Assembly (NCBI GenBank): GCA_022836615.1
Contig: MU405218.1
Coordinates: 372,001-436,000, forward strand
From: Annulohypoxylon bovei var. microspora
Lineage: Eukaryota; Ascomycota; Sordariomycetes; Xylariales; Hypoxylaceae
DNA: 64,000 nucleotides
Direction of reading: 5' to 3'
A program made the translations under genes and the position numbers. This document shows positions 24,331 through 37,779 of the stretch, piece by piece. The notes under the pieces were generated by a model, which was not told the origin of the DNA, ran no database searches, and saw only the letters and a list, made by a program, of their open reading frames with translations. Position 1 is the first letter of the stretch, and the number at the start of each line of letters is the position of its first letter.

Positions 24331-25908
24331 TTAACGTATAGACTTTCGAAGTAAACCCGTGAAACTCTCGAATAGAGCATAGTCATCTCCTTGTAGCCAG
24401 CGGGCCACAATTACACTTTGATCCTCGCTATTTTTTATGTTTTTTGAGACCTGGATAGTTACGGAGAAGCCGAATGCATACTGAGCGGCACTGTGATCTG
24501 TCGTTCGGCAATGATATGTTTGTCGTGAGGATGGAGGATTAGTCTCGGTAGTTTCTTCGCCATCCAAATTCGGGTCTTCCTTTTCATTTTCCCTCGCCTT
24601 TTTCCTCCGGTAAGCTCGACTCCACACGTTGCCATCGACAAAGCCGACACCTCTAAAGTGCAACCTATCCCAGACCCACGAAGCCAGGTCAAGATTCTCC
24701 ATCGTCTCGCAGACGGTCCGCTCGAGCTGCTCGGGTTTAACCCGAGACATCGGCCACGAAGCAACCGTCGCTTCTGTGGGAGCAGGTAAGATCCTCTTTC
24801 CAGCCGAAGGTTCACAGCCCCTACTCGCCGACAAACTCGGCCTCCGGCTCTGGAAGCTCCACCCGATAGCCCACCGGCGCGTCTTGTTTCCCTGGACAAA
24901 TGCGGTTACGACATAATTAGTCACGCCGTAACCTTTAAGAATGCCAACGAGGACTTCCAGACTCGACTGCTTGCCGAGCATGGCTGTGTACCACTGCACT
25001 TTCTCCCTCAGGACTAAAGACTCGTCGATGATTCGCCGGATAAAGCCGATCTCGCCTCCGGCGCAAACCATCTCGATCGGTGCACCCGTACACGCGCTAT
25101 TCGGGGGCCGAGATTTCTGGCTAGCTAGATCCGCAAGTTCCGCCCCGGACGTGTAGAAAGGGGGGTTGACCATGACGAAATCGATGGTTTCTAGGCCAAG
25201 CTCGGTTAGAGGGATGAGACGATCCGTCACGGTCCGATCGACTACACGGATCCGCGAGCCCATGTTGTTGAGCTGGGCGTTCTTGCGTGCGTAGGATAGC
25301 GATTTCGAATCCACGTCGGTAGCGATGAACGACCACAATGGCCGCTGGATACAGCCGAGAAGTGGATAGATGAGGCTGGCGCCCGTGCCTATGTCAAGCC
25401 CTGTCACTTCCCGGGATGGCTCACCGAGATCCAGACACGAGGTCGAGGACGAGGTAGAGTCGATAAGATCCTTGAGCCAAATAATATAGTTGTGGCGATT
25501 AGGCACTGGAGGACAGAGACGGTCCGTCGGTAGGTCGACCACCAAGCCGAAATCGAGTTTGAGAAGGGTCTTGGTAAGCTGCATGACAGACTTGGGATTG
25601 GCAAAGTCGAGGTGCGAGCCGCGTTCCAATACGGCCTTGAATTCCGGGTCGCGCTGTCCGAGCAGATGGAAGTCGGGTTCTTCCTCAAGATAGAGTGCTT
25701 TATAATACTGGTCATCTCTAAATGCTACTTGATCTGAAGCGAGTTTCGCGTTCGACATACGGCACCCAGAAACCGTTGCCGGAGGCAAACGATGATCGGC
25801 GGTAGCGGCAATTTCCTCATGGTATGTCATATCAAGCTCATCTCCAGCAAATTTCCGTTTGGTACCCCGTTCATAATCAGCATCATGACCCGACATATCC
25901 ATCTCCAT
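24331..25908 (-). CDS. METTL16-type RNA N6-adenosine methyltransferase
   Basis: Class I SAM-dependent methyltransferase (methyltransferase_10 family). Relatives methylate an adenosine in the U6 snRNA ACAGA box. Single exon, 525 residues. Seen: the conserved entry PDFHLLGQRDPEFKAV and FANPKSVMQLTKTLLKLDFG, motif I LDIGTGASLIYPLLG (about 171-185), an acidic IATDVDSKSL, and the catalytic MVNPPFY (about 247-252), followed by GGEIGFIRRIIDES. The C-terminal third is basic and Ser/Thr-rich and contains RRKKARENEKEDPN, plausibly for RNA binding. ATG at 25908 is the first in frame; MSNAKL at about 51 is a possible later start. Convergent with xanthine dehydrogenase (170 bp). Confidence 0.9.
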   Translation of the reverse strand: MEMDMSGHDADYERGTKRKFAGDELDMTYHEEIAATADHRLPPATVSGCRMSNAKLASDQVAFRDDQYYKALYLEEEPDFHLLGQRDPEFKAVLERGSHLDFANPKSVMQLTKTLLKLDFGLVVDLPTDRLCPPVPNRHNYIIWLKDLIDSTSSSTSCLDLGEPSREVTGLDIGTGASLIYPLLGCIQRPLWSFIATDVDSKSLSYARKNAQLNNMGSRIRVVDRTVTDRLIPLTELGLETIDFVMVNPPFYTSGAELADLASQKSRPPNSACTGAPIEMVCAGGEIGFIRRIIDESLVLREKVQWYTAMLGKQSSLEVLVGILKGYGVTNYVVTAFVQGNKTRRWAIGWSFQSRRPSLSASRGCEPSAGKRILPAPTEATVASWPMSRVKPEQLERTVCETMENLDLASWVWDRLHFRGVGFVDGNVWSRAYRRKKARENEKEDPNLDGEETTETNPPSSRQTYHCRTTDHSAAQYAFGFSVTIQVSKNIKNSEDQSVIVARWLQGDDYALFESFTGLLRKSIR

Positions 25909-27011
25909 GATGGATCTCGGCAGAACCGATGCATGCTGTAATTGGCGATGTGCAGTTTCTACAACATGGCAAATGAGATGTTTGAAATATCCCTAGAATA
26001 GATCCACGCTTGTTGTTATAAATGAATAATTAGCCTTACAAATAGTAGATGTGATACGTTGGGTACATTAGACAATAATAAAAAGATGAAAAGGAGAAAA
26101 TGCCATCAGTGATCTATCTGACGGAGATAGGTACTTAGGCACATAGCGGTACCTATTGTTCACGTGATACTCACATATGTACTTACATACTTGTACCTAT
26201 GTAGGTATCCCGGGATTAGACTCACATCGTACATAGTTCACCTCTAAAACTCCAAATATTAAGCAAATCATTAAGTGAGGCTAGGTATTAACCAACAGAT
26301 TAGCTGCGTTTTGGATTTTGGATTAGCCATGTTATAGAGCATAGTCGAACAAGCTAATAGTTGCAACTCAAATGCGTCATAGTAATAGTACATACAAGCT
26401 TTCTCAAAGCCGCAAGCCATCCCCACACAACTACAATAGCTAGGCGATATAGCCTACCTAGTAGGTTAAAGTAGCTACCTCATCGAGATACATATAGAAA
26501 ATCCGGACATGAACTCTTTTTTTTCTTGCGGACCATACCCCTAATAATGTCTTGCCCTGTGGCCTCCCATGTACGATGGCAATAAGTACCCTTGTCGAGA
26601 ATGTGCGCCCACTCCGGGACGAGATGCTACAACCCTGAGGAACAGATAAATCCATAGGCAAATCACCGAATAATTCCCGCCGCATCATGACAACTGTCCA
26701 CCTCCTGCTACCACCATGAAGCACACGGGCTTCACTCGTCGTGAATCATTCGCTTTGTTCAGATTTCAACATGCTACGACTCATTGCGATGGTTGCGGGT
26801 AAGATGGCGAAAGGATAAAGGTTAAACCCCCATGAACAACTTTAAAAAGACAAAGCTCTTCCGAGAGCAATCCGAGAACACCAGTTAACGCCGATCCATG
26901 GTTCCTTTATTAACATACAGTCCAGTAGAAAAAAAGCACACCGGACGCTTATAAGTGGCGCATGAGTGGTAAGTATGCATCTAAAGATATCAAGGCCGGA
27001 GGCTCAGCATC
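25909..27011. other. Intergenic, no gene seen
   Basis: A 1.1-kb stretch upstream of the methyltransferase and downstream of the Zn2Cys6 regulator. The 88-codon minus-strand frame at 26458-26724 shows no domain. TACCTA/TAGGTA motifs cluster at 26130-26210. Confidence 0.55.
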
Positions 27012-29813
27012 TTACACGCCACCCCCCATGAAGGCGGCGAGGTCGTCCAGTTCCAATAGCTGGCGCTCGAAGGCCACGCATAACTCGGCAGCGGTCATAT
27101 CGTTGCCTGAAGCTGGCGCGGATTCGGCCGGCTGGCCGGACGAGGAAGGTGCCGGAGAGTCTGCCTTTGTCTGCCCTGGCGGTGGGCTTGCAGTCGCCGG
27201 TGTGGACGCTCCAGCCGATCCCCCATTGATAGTAGTGAACCCAGACTTTCGCGGCGGCTCGCTGCCTCGTCCCTCGGCCTGTTCTTGCGCATTGGCTGAC
27301 TGAGGGCGTTCATAATCCATACTATCGGGGTTGTCAGGCTGGCTTGCCGTATCCTCCTTGATCGATGGCACGGCAGGCTCAGGCTGCGTCCTCTGGAGCG
27401 TCCTGTCTCCATTCCTTAAAACCTTGTTCATGACGGACAGGTGGCGGAACCAAGGAACAGCCAGAATCCATATATTCGCACCGTCCTGGAGGAATCGCAT
27501 GCCGTCGCGAACAATCGACTCGGCCGTCTCGTTTACGTCACCAGGCGTCAGTCCTTTCAGACTAAACCAAGCCACGGTAGAACAAGCCGTAAAGCAAGAA
27601 AACAGCATGACTAGAGGGAAATTGAGGACGGCGTCCTTATCAGCATTAGCCTCCAATGCGAGTAGAAGCGACACAACACTATGAGCGGCCGCAAATACTC
27701 GATCGACAGTCTGCAAGTGAACGTGCGGGACCATGCGCCAGGTCTCATGGTTGAATCCGTCGGTGGTAACAAGGTGTAAGAGCCTACGACGGTTGACCAT
27801 GATGGTAGCGCAATGAAGGAGACAATGCAGCATGGCATACGTAAACCCGCTACCCATGGTGATGTGGAGGTTGATTTGGCCGGGTTTGTCCATAAAATGC
27901 GGCGGCAAAGAACTACGAACCGATTCAATACCGGCTTCCAGAGAAGCACACTCCTCTTCAGAGAAGGTAGCGGGAGTGACGGTAGTGAGCATTTCGATGA
28001 CATTACGCCAGGCTTGGGTTGCCATCACGATGTGGCCAAATTCTCCAACTTCGGTCATTTGCGTAGTCGAATCCGGCATCGTCGGTGGTGGTCCACCTGC
28101 TAGGGTGCGCACATAGACGGGAGTGCCGAAGTTGTAGCTCATGTCGAGGCACGGGAGTGGCACATCCTTGATGTCATGGTGGGAGACGGCCGGCTGACGG
28201 CCGGGGCTGCTTGTGAGAAAGCAGTCGAGAACATAGATGAGCCATAGGGTGCGACGGAACGATTCATCCTTGATGAACTGATCGGGGTCGCCTCTATTTT
28301 GGTGCACGGCAATTATCCGATACATTTGGGCCATGCGGGCAGCCTGACCGAGATAGATGTAGGCGCGGACGGCATTACGGTTGCCCCATTCGTGGATGAT
28401 CAGGAGACAAAGAGCCTGAATATCTGCCAAGCTCGGGTTGTCGAGGTTCTGCATAATTAAATTGATGGCCTTGACGGCAAAATGCTCGGCGGCTGCCGAG
28501 GCACCTCCCTGACCCCCATAACGACGAATCAAAGCGTGAGAGCTCCTATAGACGAGAGAAACAATCGGTTAGGCAAGTTCAATTCATTCGATTTAATACA
28601 ACTAAATGTGTTTTTTCTTGTTCTTTTTCTTCTTCATGCGCGATCGGGAAGAGAAACGGCGGGGAAGGATTCGTGGGAAAGAGGAATTATTGGTGCATTA
28701 GGCGAGACGCGAATGCACCTCCGGAGATGAATGAACCATTCGCCCGGAATCCTTTTCAAAAGTGGATAAGACGGGTTCCGGGGGGGGAAAGGGTTGTACT
28801 CGATCAATATGTAGAGAAGAAAATAGGAAAAAGAAAATGTTTGCCTACCGTGCAGCGCAAGTTAAGAGACCGTTGACGATGCTACCCTCGAGAGTGCCAG
28901 TCTTAAGCTTCTGTAGGAATGAAGGCTTGTGGAAGGCAACACAAGACGGGATAGTCTTGGAGATTACCCTTTCACATTCCGTCACCAGTTCCGGATTGAG
29001 TCTGTGGGAACGAACGAAAATACGTGTTAGTGGAGCCGATCAACGCGAACGAGGTTTGGGGGAGGACAAGGGTGTTGATTGAGATTGAGATGGGGAGCGC
29101 GCGCGAGCTAGGGGGGCGCAGGGACAAACCGGGCGATGGGGAGAACAGAGAAAGAAAAGAAAAAAGCCGCTGGAGGTCCCGAGGCGAAACGAGGCAGCCG
29201 GCATCCATATCCATCCATAGCCACCCAAAATTTAGGTGGTATGTATTGGGGCGTTTGGCCGGCTGTACTCTGGCCTGACCGAGACCAGGGGAGCACGGAT
29301 CACAGGCCAAGATCTGTTCGGGGCGCGTAGTCGCCGCCATCTTAGGTCAAGGCCGAAACACCATCACGCCCACATAGTCGACTAGGCAGAGCCCAGAGGA
29401 GACGAGCGTTTTTCAAAGAAGCGCGAGGGGAAGAGGGATTCAGGGAAGTAAAGCAGAGATGATAAAAAATAACAGATATATGAAAAATAATAATAAAAGA
29501 TCATAACGTACTTTTCGGTGTTAGCAGGCAAGTTACGCGGTAAAACTGCGCCGGAGGCTACAGGCTGGCGGTCGCTAGTTGCCGACACGCTTCGCTCACC
29601 AGGTAGACTCTCTCGAGGGCGAGGAGGTCTAGCAGGAGATTGACCGTGATGATGAGCCATGCTCTCGGAAGGGAGATAGCATTCGTGCATCCCCTTTGCG
29701 CAGTTCCTACAAGGCGCTCGACCATTCTCATAAACACATTTAGTCTTTCCCTTGCGACAGCGCACGCAGGCACCGCCGGCCCTGAGCGACGTGCCGCGGA
29801 CGACAGACGCCAT
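27012..29813 (-). CDS. Zn2Cys6 fungal transcription factor
   Basis: Binuclear zinc-cluster regulator. Exons on the minus strand: 29813-29512, 29001-28849, 28545-27012, sum 1989 nt, 662 residues. The cluster is Cys16-x2-Cys19-x6-Cys26-x8-Cys35-x2-Cys38-x6-Cys45 (ACVRCRKGKTKC...PCRNCAKGMHEC). A Pro/Arg/Ser linker follows. The middle homology (fungal_trans) region holds VAFHKPSFLQKLKTG, YIYLGQAARMAQM, and FRRTLWLIYVLDCFLTSSPGRQPAVSHHDI. The C-terminus is Pro/Ser/Ala-rich and ends in an acidic leucine-containing stretch. The introns (510 and 303 nt) are much longer than others in the window. An open frame continues upstream of 29813, but the Met at 29813 sits just before the cluster as is usual. 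Target genes unknown. Confidence 0.9.
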
Positions 29814-32454
29814 GTCGACAGGTAGATGAATGGGATTTCGCAAGTAGAAGAAAAGACAATGACGTTGTTCCGAACAATAAAGTGATGCTCCGAAGGCAGG
29901 TCCGGTAGAAGACAAGAGATTTGTTGAGGAGAAATGTGAGAACGGAGAAGACGGGAGGCGGTGGATGTTCGGTGCGGGTGGATGGGAATTTTTTTTGGGT
30001 TGTATGAACTTCGGTCGGAGTGGAGTGGTATAAGGAAGGGGTGTATACCAAGTAGATGGATGGGAAATTAGGACGGAGAGAGAGAATGGGAAAGAAGAGA
30101 AAAAAAGAAAAAGGGAAAACTATTTGGGATGGTAGAGAGCCTGAAAATGGCGTTCTGACGCGATGCCGCTTGAGAGGAGAGGGATGTTGCAGAGGAGACG
30201 GACAGGACGGGAGGGAGAGAGAAATTAAGACGGACCAGACTCGGGCGTTTGCGCTAAAAATCAGCAGGCGCGCACCTGAGCCAAAACCCCAGCCAACTTT
30301 TGAGCACTGATGATTCCCGAGGAAAGGGCAATGCGACAAGGCGGTCAATCCGGGGGGGGTGCAAGGCGGCCTTAGCCCGGCTCTTTCTTCCTATTCTACG
30401 CTTTCCCTCTTTTTTTCCTTCCTCTACCCCCTTCTACCACTCTTTCCTTTATTATTATTATATTTTATTTCCTTGTGGGGGGGCGCCACAACCGGGGATT
30501 CACCCATCCAACTATTTAATCAAGAGCTCATTAAGTAGAATAAGAATTGAGAAAGGAAAATTTGGGATGGGATAATAATAATCTCGATTTTGATTTCGGT
30601 CAGTTGCACTTGAGCGATCACTACTATAGTAAAAGGAAGAAAGAAAAGAGAAAGGGAAAGAATGTTTCGACTGTGCTTAAAGTCGATCGACCGGAGCGAG
30701 ATTGATGAAATTCCTAAACTCAAACCTCTTCTTTGGAGGGGGTTTCGGCTCCACGGCTCCCGGCGCTGGTCGTCTCTTTCGCGTGGGAGTCGACCAATTT
30801 GGCTAGGTAATGATACGGGGCCATTCCGTACTGTATACATGTACTGTGACAGCGCAATACGGGAAAGAAGGCGTGTACACGTACTTCGTAATCCGTCCGC
30901 TCCCGTACTTGCTTTTATTTTAACTCGGGTGGCTCTTTACTTTCTTACTCATAATATTAATTAAGTACTATATCTTCAAGTATTCACCCACGCATATATT
31001 ATATATATATAAGCATATTCATCAATATGAAATAATTACATATTTTTAAGAGTAATAGATTTAATCATTTGCACTTGATTCCTTTTCTATACTGGTAATA
31101 TTCGGTAAGCCGCCCGAACATCTGTTGCGCATTTTAACGCCGGTCGGAGCTGGATGACGGGAGAAAGTAAAAACAAAACAAAAAAAAAGTTTAAAAAGGT
31201 GTAAGAAAGGTACGTACCTTCAATGATCTAAATATCGTTCATTTCATACTGTGGATGCGGACACGGGGTCCAAAGCGGCGGGTTAGAACTGGGCTTTTTC
31301 GGAGTGTCGGTCCCTGTTTTATTACCTACAACCCCTATTGTTTAAATAGGTACTTACCAATGTAGGACACTTTCCGAGGGGAATTATTTATTAGTCGGGT
31401 TGATTCTTTTTTATTATTAAATGTATCAATTGATCTCGGCAAGTTTTGATAAGCTCGGAAATATCGTGCTTTATTACTCCTACTTACTCAGGTACATACG
31501 TAAGGTAGATAAAACAGAATGAATCCATCGTCACCACTGGGGTACATAAGCCACTACGGATATTACATATTCGCCAAAGTTCCGCCTGTCTCTGAGATTC
31601 GTGCCCCTTTCCAACATACTTCGTCTTACCTACTATTATATATATATATACCCGGCATGCCATAGACAATGGTATCATGGCAAACTTTCGGGGGCTGCTG
31701 CTATCGGCTGACGAAGTCATGAATCGGTTAGCCGGGGCTGACTCGATGCAACCTCGACCAGGCAACCCAGCCCGCCACGTTGGCTGCTTAGAACCTGCTC
31801 CGCCGGCCGTCAAACTACGCGCTGCCCAGTGTGAATGTTGGCGTTACAGACCACTCAGGAGAACACACGGCACCGAATGATTCCTACTGGTCACGCGCAC
31901 GCTGACCGAAATGGGGTCCGCTTCGCCGCCGCCGAAACCATAGGGATTTGAATTGTGCCTAACCCCAAACGTCCATTCGTGGCACAGAGAAGAAGGCCGA
32001 AGCCTGCGAGACTCCGGATGGTAACGATACATACCTCCAGATAGGATAGCAGGGAAGCAACACTACAAATATGAGTGTTCCTTTATCTAAATTGAACATA
32101 TCTCTATCCGCTAGGCAAGGATAACACATAACAATTGAGCATGATAAGCAAGTTGGCTTCACTCCAAATACGTAGACGATGTACATGCTTCTAGTAGTAT
32201 GTAGTATTCTGAAGTATCCGGACGGCGGATAGTCCGAGGCGGAGATCGTGCGATGAACCAGGTAACACTAGCTGCAGTGCCATGTGCGCAATCGTCGTCA
32301 TCCCCATCATCCTTAGGTACTCCTTACTCTTCCTCTTCCTCTGTCGGCACCGGAACTCGTCTAGTGCAATCTTCCGTCCGACCTTACTAAGGCGATACCC
32401 CCCATTACCGTGAGGCGACGGCTCTTGCGCGTAATCTTTTCGAGACCCATCAAG
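29814..32454. other. Gene-poor stretch, left part
   Basis: About 2.6 kb upstream of the Zn2Cys6 gene. 29.9-30.7 kb is purine/pyrimidine-skewed (long GA-rich runs) and probably contains the 5' leader and promoter. After 30.95 kb the base composition becomes more AT-rich, with a short AT microsatellite near 31000. No frame has a recognisable domain. Confidence 0.5.
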
Positions 32455-32633
32455 GGGGGGGGGGGGGGGGGGGGGGGAAGATGGGATTTATGTTGTTTAA
32501 AAAAAAGTAAATTCACACCAGGATAGATATGGTGGGATGTGNNNNNNNNNNAAAGCCCCCCCCCCCCCCCCCCCCCCCCCCCCGCCCCCCCCCCCCCCCC
32601 CCCCCCCCCCCGCCCCCCCCCCCCCCCCCCCCC
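32455..32633. other. Assembly gap flanked by G and C homopolymers
   Basis: A G-run at about 32454-32477, ten Ns at 32542-32551, then C-runs interrupted by single Gs to 32633. The open frame across it (poly-Pro) is an artefact. As at 10.26 kb, the runs point to low-quality contig ends. Confidence 0.85.
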
Positions 32634-35600
32634 AAGGGTGGTCTTATATGTATTTAAATCATGGATATTTGCCCCGATGCTCGTTTAAGTGCCAAGTCAA
32701 ATGTACCCGAAAAAATGACACCTGCGACTTTGCAGTTCCGTTCTCTACTAGGGCGTCCATTGCCGCCGAACGTCAGTCGACAGCTCTCGATCGGCTAGGG
32801 ACCTATATACCAAGTGTGTATGTAGGTATGTACGCAACTTGCCAACTCCGTTGCATGGTATTATTTCTTTCTCAGCCGAGGGAGACAAAGAGAGTCGGGT
32901 GGGGGCTCGCCGATGCCTATCAATACCTAATTAAATCAGCCAATCCCCTCCCGACCGAGAACAAAGTAAGTCATTTAGAATTGACAAGATTTAATCACGG
33001 AGGACCCATGGAACTTGATCGGTCTAGAAATCGCCGGATTACCACGTCACGTGAATATATGCGAATAAGGGGCTAGGCGTCGCAGACTTCCGGAAGGATG
33101 ATAAGGGCTTGTTCATCATCCGTCAATAAGTCCGCGCGCAGCCCCTTAGCCCCTACCCTATCACTGTGTACATACTCTGTAATAATAATCTCCTGGAAGC
33201 TAAACTTCATTTTTAGGTTTCCCGGATGACGGTGGAGCCGCCGATAATTTATTTCTTACGGTATTAAGTACTTACCTGACAGGGAATCATTGCACAAGCC
33301 TTTTCTTTCCCTTTCCCTTCCCTTCCCTTCAAGTTCCCGTACAAATAAATGCATACAACTTCGACACGATCAACTTAAGCAATATCGAATTGGAACAAGA
33401 CAATGACGAAAGGAAATACGCCTATCAAATCAAGTATTAACAAATTTGTTGCTATTATTAAAAATAAGCGATATGTGTTTAAGGATCGTTAATGGAAGGA
33501 AGCATTATGTTCATTTCATCTTCTCCCTCACTCACCTTCTTTACCTCCCTGCCTACCTACCTACCTACCTAAGGCGTGAGATGTGAGATGGCGAACTCCG
33601 TAACTAAAATACAGTATCTGATATTCAAATAAACTAATACCCACACTGTGCGGCGGCCGAAAGCCCATAAACCGCGTCAGCCCGTATGTCATGCCGGCAT
33701 ATTGTCCAAATATTTGAATTAAGTAGGTATGTATACCTAGCACCTTCGTAATCTCTACTCGATATGTCATGTAAGAAGAGGTAGTTTGCACTCTTCTATG
33801 TATCTTTACAACTATATCTAGTTACCCTCAACGCCGAGTTCAGCGGTCTTGTCGTACATGTGCTTGCCTATGCTCCGGAAGGCCCGGAAGTACATATATA
33901 TATCCAGGAAGTATCAATGTTCATCACAAAGATTTGTACATTGTACAATACATGATAGGCTACATCGGCACCGTACCACAGTACGCATCACCTAAATCCC
34001 CATGGCTGGCGATTGGCATTGTTTGCCGGCAACAATGGATTAAAAGGGGCGGCCCGGATCCTTTATGCTGAAGTTCTCAAATGCGCCCAACCCAACGCAA
34101 CCCGTCCAACCGCGTACCAGCATTTACGCGATTTACACGTGCATATTGCGGGCCGGCGTTACCACCATACATACCCCCAACCCAAAATTTACGAGGCCAT
34201 TCTCACCGACTTACGGACCGAATTCAGAAAAGAAAGAAAGAAAAAAGTCAACCATGAAGACTATCGAATACTCCCACGCCAACATATTCGACAAAATCTT
34301 ATCTTCGCCGCGCATGCTAATGATCAGTTGCCATTTTTATATGGCCAAGTATAAGGATAAGGGGAAACGGACACAGGTACGGCAAATCGTGCCGATCAAG
34401 TTACAAGTTCGCAGTACCCCCGGCCCCCGTCCGCACAGCGCCCTTCCCAGCTACCTCTATTTCGCCCATCTTGATGGTGACATTTTTCAATGCCGACGTG
34501 GGCTGACCACGGAATGATACAATTGACGGTGGTCTGCTGATGGTCACGTGTTCCGTTCCAGCGTACAGGAGTGTACGTGTAAGTAAGGATAATTAATTCG
34601 TACTGTGCTCATCCGACGACTATCGTTCTTACTACATAGCAGAGTCCCAATACCTATTCTCATATCTCAATCCAGCAGTTCTAAACGATGCTCTGTTGTC
34701 TCATCTTACGTTTACTCTTATATAATGTTACGCGCGGTAAGTCAATGGAATGGTTTCCCTTTCACACCTACCGAGCTACTTTAAATATCCGGGCCGTTGT
34801 TTTCGACTCAAGTAACCTCAGGGCAGTGTCTCTCCACGACTAGCTCCCTCCGAATAAAGTGGGAGTCGGGACCTAAAATCGTCCAACGTAGTGTAACGAA
34901 GGCAACATTAGGTACTCAGATTTAATAATGAAGAGGTCTGACGTTACAAGGATCATCATTGTCATATCACGACACTATCAAGAAAATACTTCCCGGGTCC
35001 ATAGTCTTGGTGTGTATAGGAGTCAGACGTTAACAAATTGTCAAACTATCCCCTTTAAACCATACCTAATCTTTACCATAGAAACGAATCATAAAGTTGA
35101 GAAAACCTAAAACTGCTTACTTAATGTTAGTGTTCATATATTGTATGCTTGGAGGTGTTTTAAACAAGTCCCAATCAGGCCCATATATCTGTTGTTTTCT
35201 GATTGTTGTTGGTATGCTTATGTAGATGCTTAGATATACACGAATCGTGTTCTTCGTCGGAACATACGTTCGTCTACCATATATGTACTAAGAGAAGACC
35301 CGCAAGACTTTATCTATGGACCAAGTACGGACCAGCAGATCTTACTCTATGGCTATAATGTATCATTAGCCACTTGTTATCGAGGCTGGATGTGTGTTGA
35401 TGAAAAACTTTCATGTCTTACATACAAATCGTACTTTATCCATTATGCTAGCATACAGCGTTAGCTCAGTAAGCACCAATACTTCAATAATTGACATAAT
35501 ATTTAAAATAACGAATGCACTACATTACAACTGGCTGATCAGGCATCGGGCAAGCTACTTCAACTTCCCTTACGAAACCTCACGTACTATTTTACAATAT

Positions 35601-36561
35601 AAATGTTAAAAATGGCAACTGTTGCCCCCCTTTTTATGAGTAAATACTTCTTGAATCGTCTTTTCGGTAACCTCATATAACTTAAGACTATATAATAACG
35701 TGGTATGTTTATGACAAAACCTAACAGTAAACACTTATTTAATATTTAACTTTAAATTCACTTTATTCATTTTCTTTGGTAATTGGTACTTCGAGGTTGC
35801 ATTATTTATATATACCTTATAATATCATGTTTATACCTGCCTTCCTTCCCCTTTTTCTATCATGTTATATGTAATTACTTGTCATTTGAAATTGCTCACT
35901 CTTATGTTGCAAGGCGCACTTGAGATAATATTGTTTCAATCCGAGCAGAATTGACCGAGCCATTCTTCATATTCAAATTTATATCCTCTACGAATAATAT
36001 TACCAGAGGAGCTTGTGTGTCATCTTAACCACATTTATCATAATAAGAATATATGAAAACTTTCCTCCACATTGCCTTAGCTATCTTAATTTAGAACCCA
36101 TGTCCAACACGTTCGGGATTAAGATATAAGCTATAATTAATTGCTTGAAGCTTAGGGTACCTGCATCATCATCTCGTTTCTTGTAATGGCGCATGAAAAA
36201 AATGCAGGTTGGAGGATGTGACGCTCTAACGCTCCTCGTTTAGTTCCCGATTCTGGCAACTTTACCGAGCCTCCCTGCATGTCTCTTCATGATTACCCCG
36301 CGACCCCAGCCACCGTTAGATCTTCATTATCTTCGTTTCACACATCACATATCACGTAACCACAACGGTTTATAAGGAGAAAGAAAGAGAGAAAATAGGG
36401 CCACATATTCTAGCCAACGGCAAAGTGAGAATATAGCCGTGATTGGTCTCATTACCTTAGTCAACCGACTTACATAGTAGATAATAGGTGAATATATTGC
36501 CCTCTACTAATGCCACTGCTGGTGTTACTAGCCTGGCTCTTTGCTCACCCGTCATAGGTCA
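32634..36561. other. Gene-poor stretch, right part
   Basis: About 3.9 kb without a recognisable gene. CCCTT-type simple repeats lie near 33300-33330 and CTACCTAC repeats near 33550-33572. Overlapping frames at 34013-34517 have no domain and no matching splice structure. AT content rises from about 34.5 to 36.1 kb. I see nothing else that can be supported. Confidence 0.5.
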
Positions 36562-37374
36562 ATGGAGTATCAACCAGCGCCCATATCATCTTACTCGGCT
36601 TCGGCCTCTGGCCCGGCTCCAGTTTCGTCTTCAATGCCCCCGGAGGCCAGGTTGGAGCGTCCGATCTCCACCCCCTTCGCGGGAACGGACATCCGATCGA
36701 TAAAAACCGCCTGTGAATTCTCGCTGGGCGAGTATCTCACCCTGCAGAAGAGGCGACGGTATGACGACCCAGCCAGTGGAAATCGTCTTCTTCAGCAACA
36801 GGGCATTGTTATGAGCGATCTGCAGGCGTTGAGGAGTGAGGTGTCGGACCTGCTTAAGACGACGGAGTCGCACAGATGGCGTCGATGGATTCTAGGCGGT
36901 CTAGCGTGAGTTCTTTTCTGTACCTACCACCCATCTTGAGATACACCTAACGGCCTTATTCCGGATGACATCTCGCCTTTTCACCACGCTGCTTTGCACA
37001 ATCCACTAGGTACTATTTGTAGCAACTACTTATATTCTTTTAGTGCGTCCTTCATCCCCGCTGTTCGTAGAATATTCCGTCGTTCGTCGGAAGACAACGA
37101 GTCCAACGACACTGAGTATGCATTCAAGAGAAGCAAGTCGCTTGTTGGGCGTATTTTGGATTCCGTACACGGCAAAAGCAAGCTGGCTTCGGTGGCCTTC
37201 TTTGTACTATCTATCCTGTACGTATTTCAGAGTGAGGTGTCGTTGCGAGTAGCTAGAACCGTATCAAAGCGGCTCAAGCGGCTCATGGCTAAGGTTGAAA
37301 GAGGAGATCCAGGTCTCGGAGACGACGACTTGAGAGTCCTGAATGGCTGGCGTTGGCGAGTGCTTCTATGGTAG
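36562..37374 (+). CDS. Hypothetical protein with one predicted membrane helix
   Basis: Not recognised. Exons 36562-36905 and 37044-37374 join in phase across a 138-nt GTGAGT...TTTAG intron and give 224 residues. Residues 1-50 are Ser/Pro/Ala-rich; about 50-110 are charged and helical (TACEFSLGEYLTLQKRRRYDD, DLQALRSEVSDLLKTTESHRWRRW), with coiled-coil character. A basic stretch precedes a hydrophobic helix at about 163-183 (LASVAFFVLSILYVFQSEV), and a basic tail follows. This would suit a small membrane-anchored protein with a cytosolic coiled coil. The coding call rests on the clean splice and the frame continuing for 110 codons after it. Convergent with Nup49. Confidence 0.7.
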
Positions 37375-37779
37375 TAGTCGTTATCCTGGACCTACAATGG
37401 TTGCATGTTATGTTGAGTTTTGCGATGCTATACGAATTTCATGATTTTTTTTTATCCCGGCATCATGACTTAATCTTTAATGGCGCCAGGACAAACGGCC
37501 ATAACCATCATCGTAAAAGGCTACCAGAAGTATATGTCCATGCACACCTCGTTCAAGAAAGAAACCCTAGCATTGTTTCCACCCTTTTCGAGTTCATGCT
37601 TTTCTCTTACCATCCTGCTACGCCATGATGAACACCATATTCTAATATAGGGAGTTCAAATCTATATCGCCAAGATCTCTCGATCTCTCGTGTCGAAGTT
37701 ATGGGGCCAAGACCCTATTTCTTATATGGGTATCTAAACTACCAAGCACCGAGCCTCGTGAACAATACTCAATATCCAC
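37375..37779. other. Intergenic, convergent 3' ends
   Basis: A 405-bp interval between the hypothetical gene and Nup49. Nothing recognised beyond 3' untranslated sequence. Confidence 0.5.

Noticed and set aside
26458..26724. 88-codon minus frame
   Set aside because: No recognisable domain, no splice partner, isolated.
32537..33076. 179-codon frame starting with poly-Pro
   Set aside because: Begins in Ns and a C homopolymer; the remainder has no domain.
34013..34517. Two overlapping plus-strand frames
   Set aside because: Different frames over the same DNA, no domain, no conserved splice signals.
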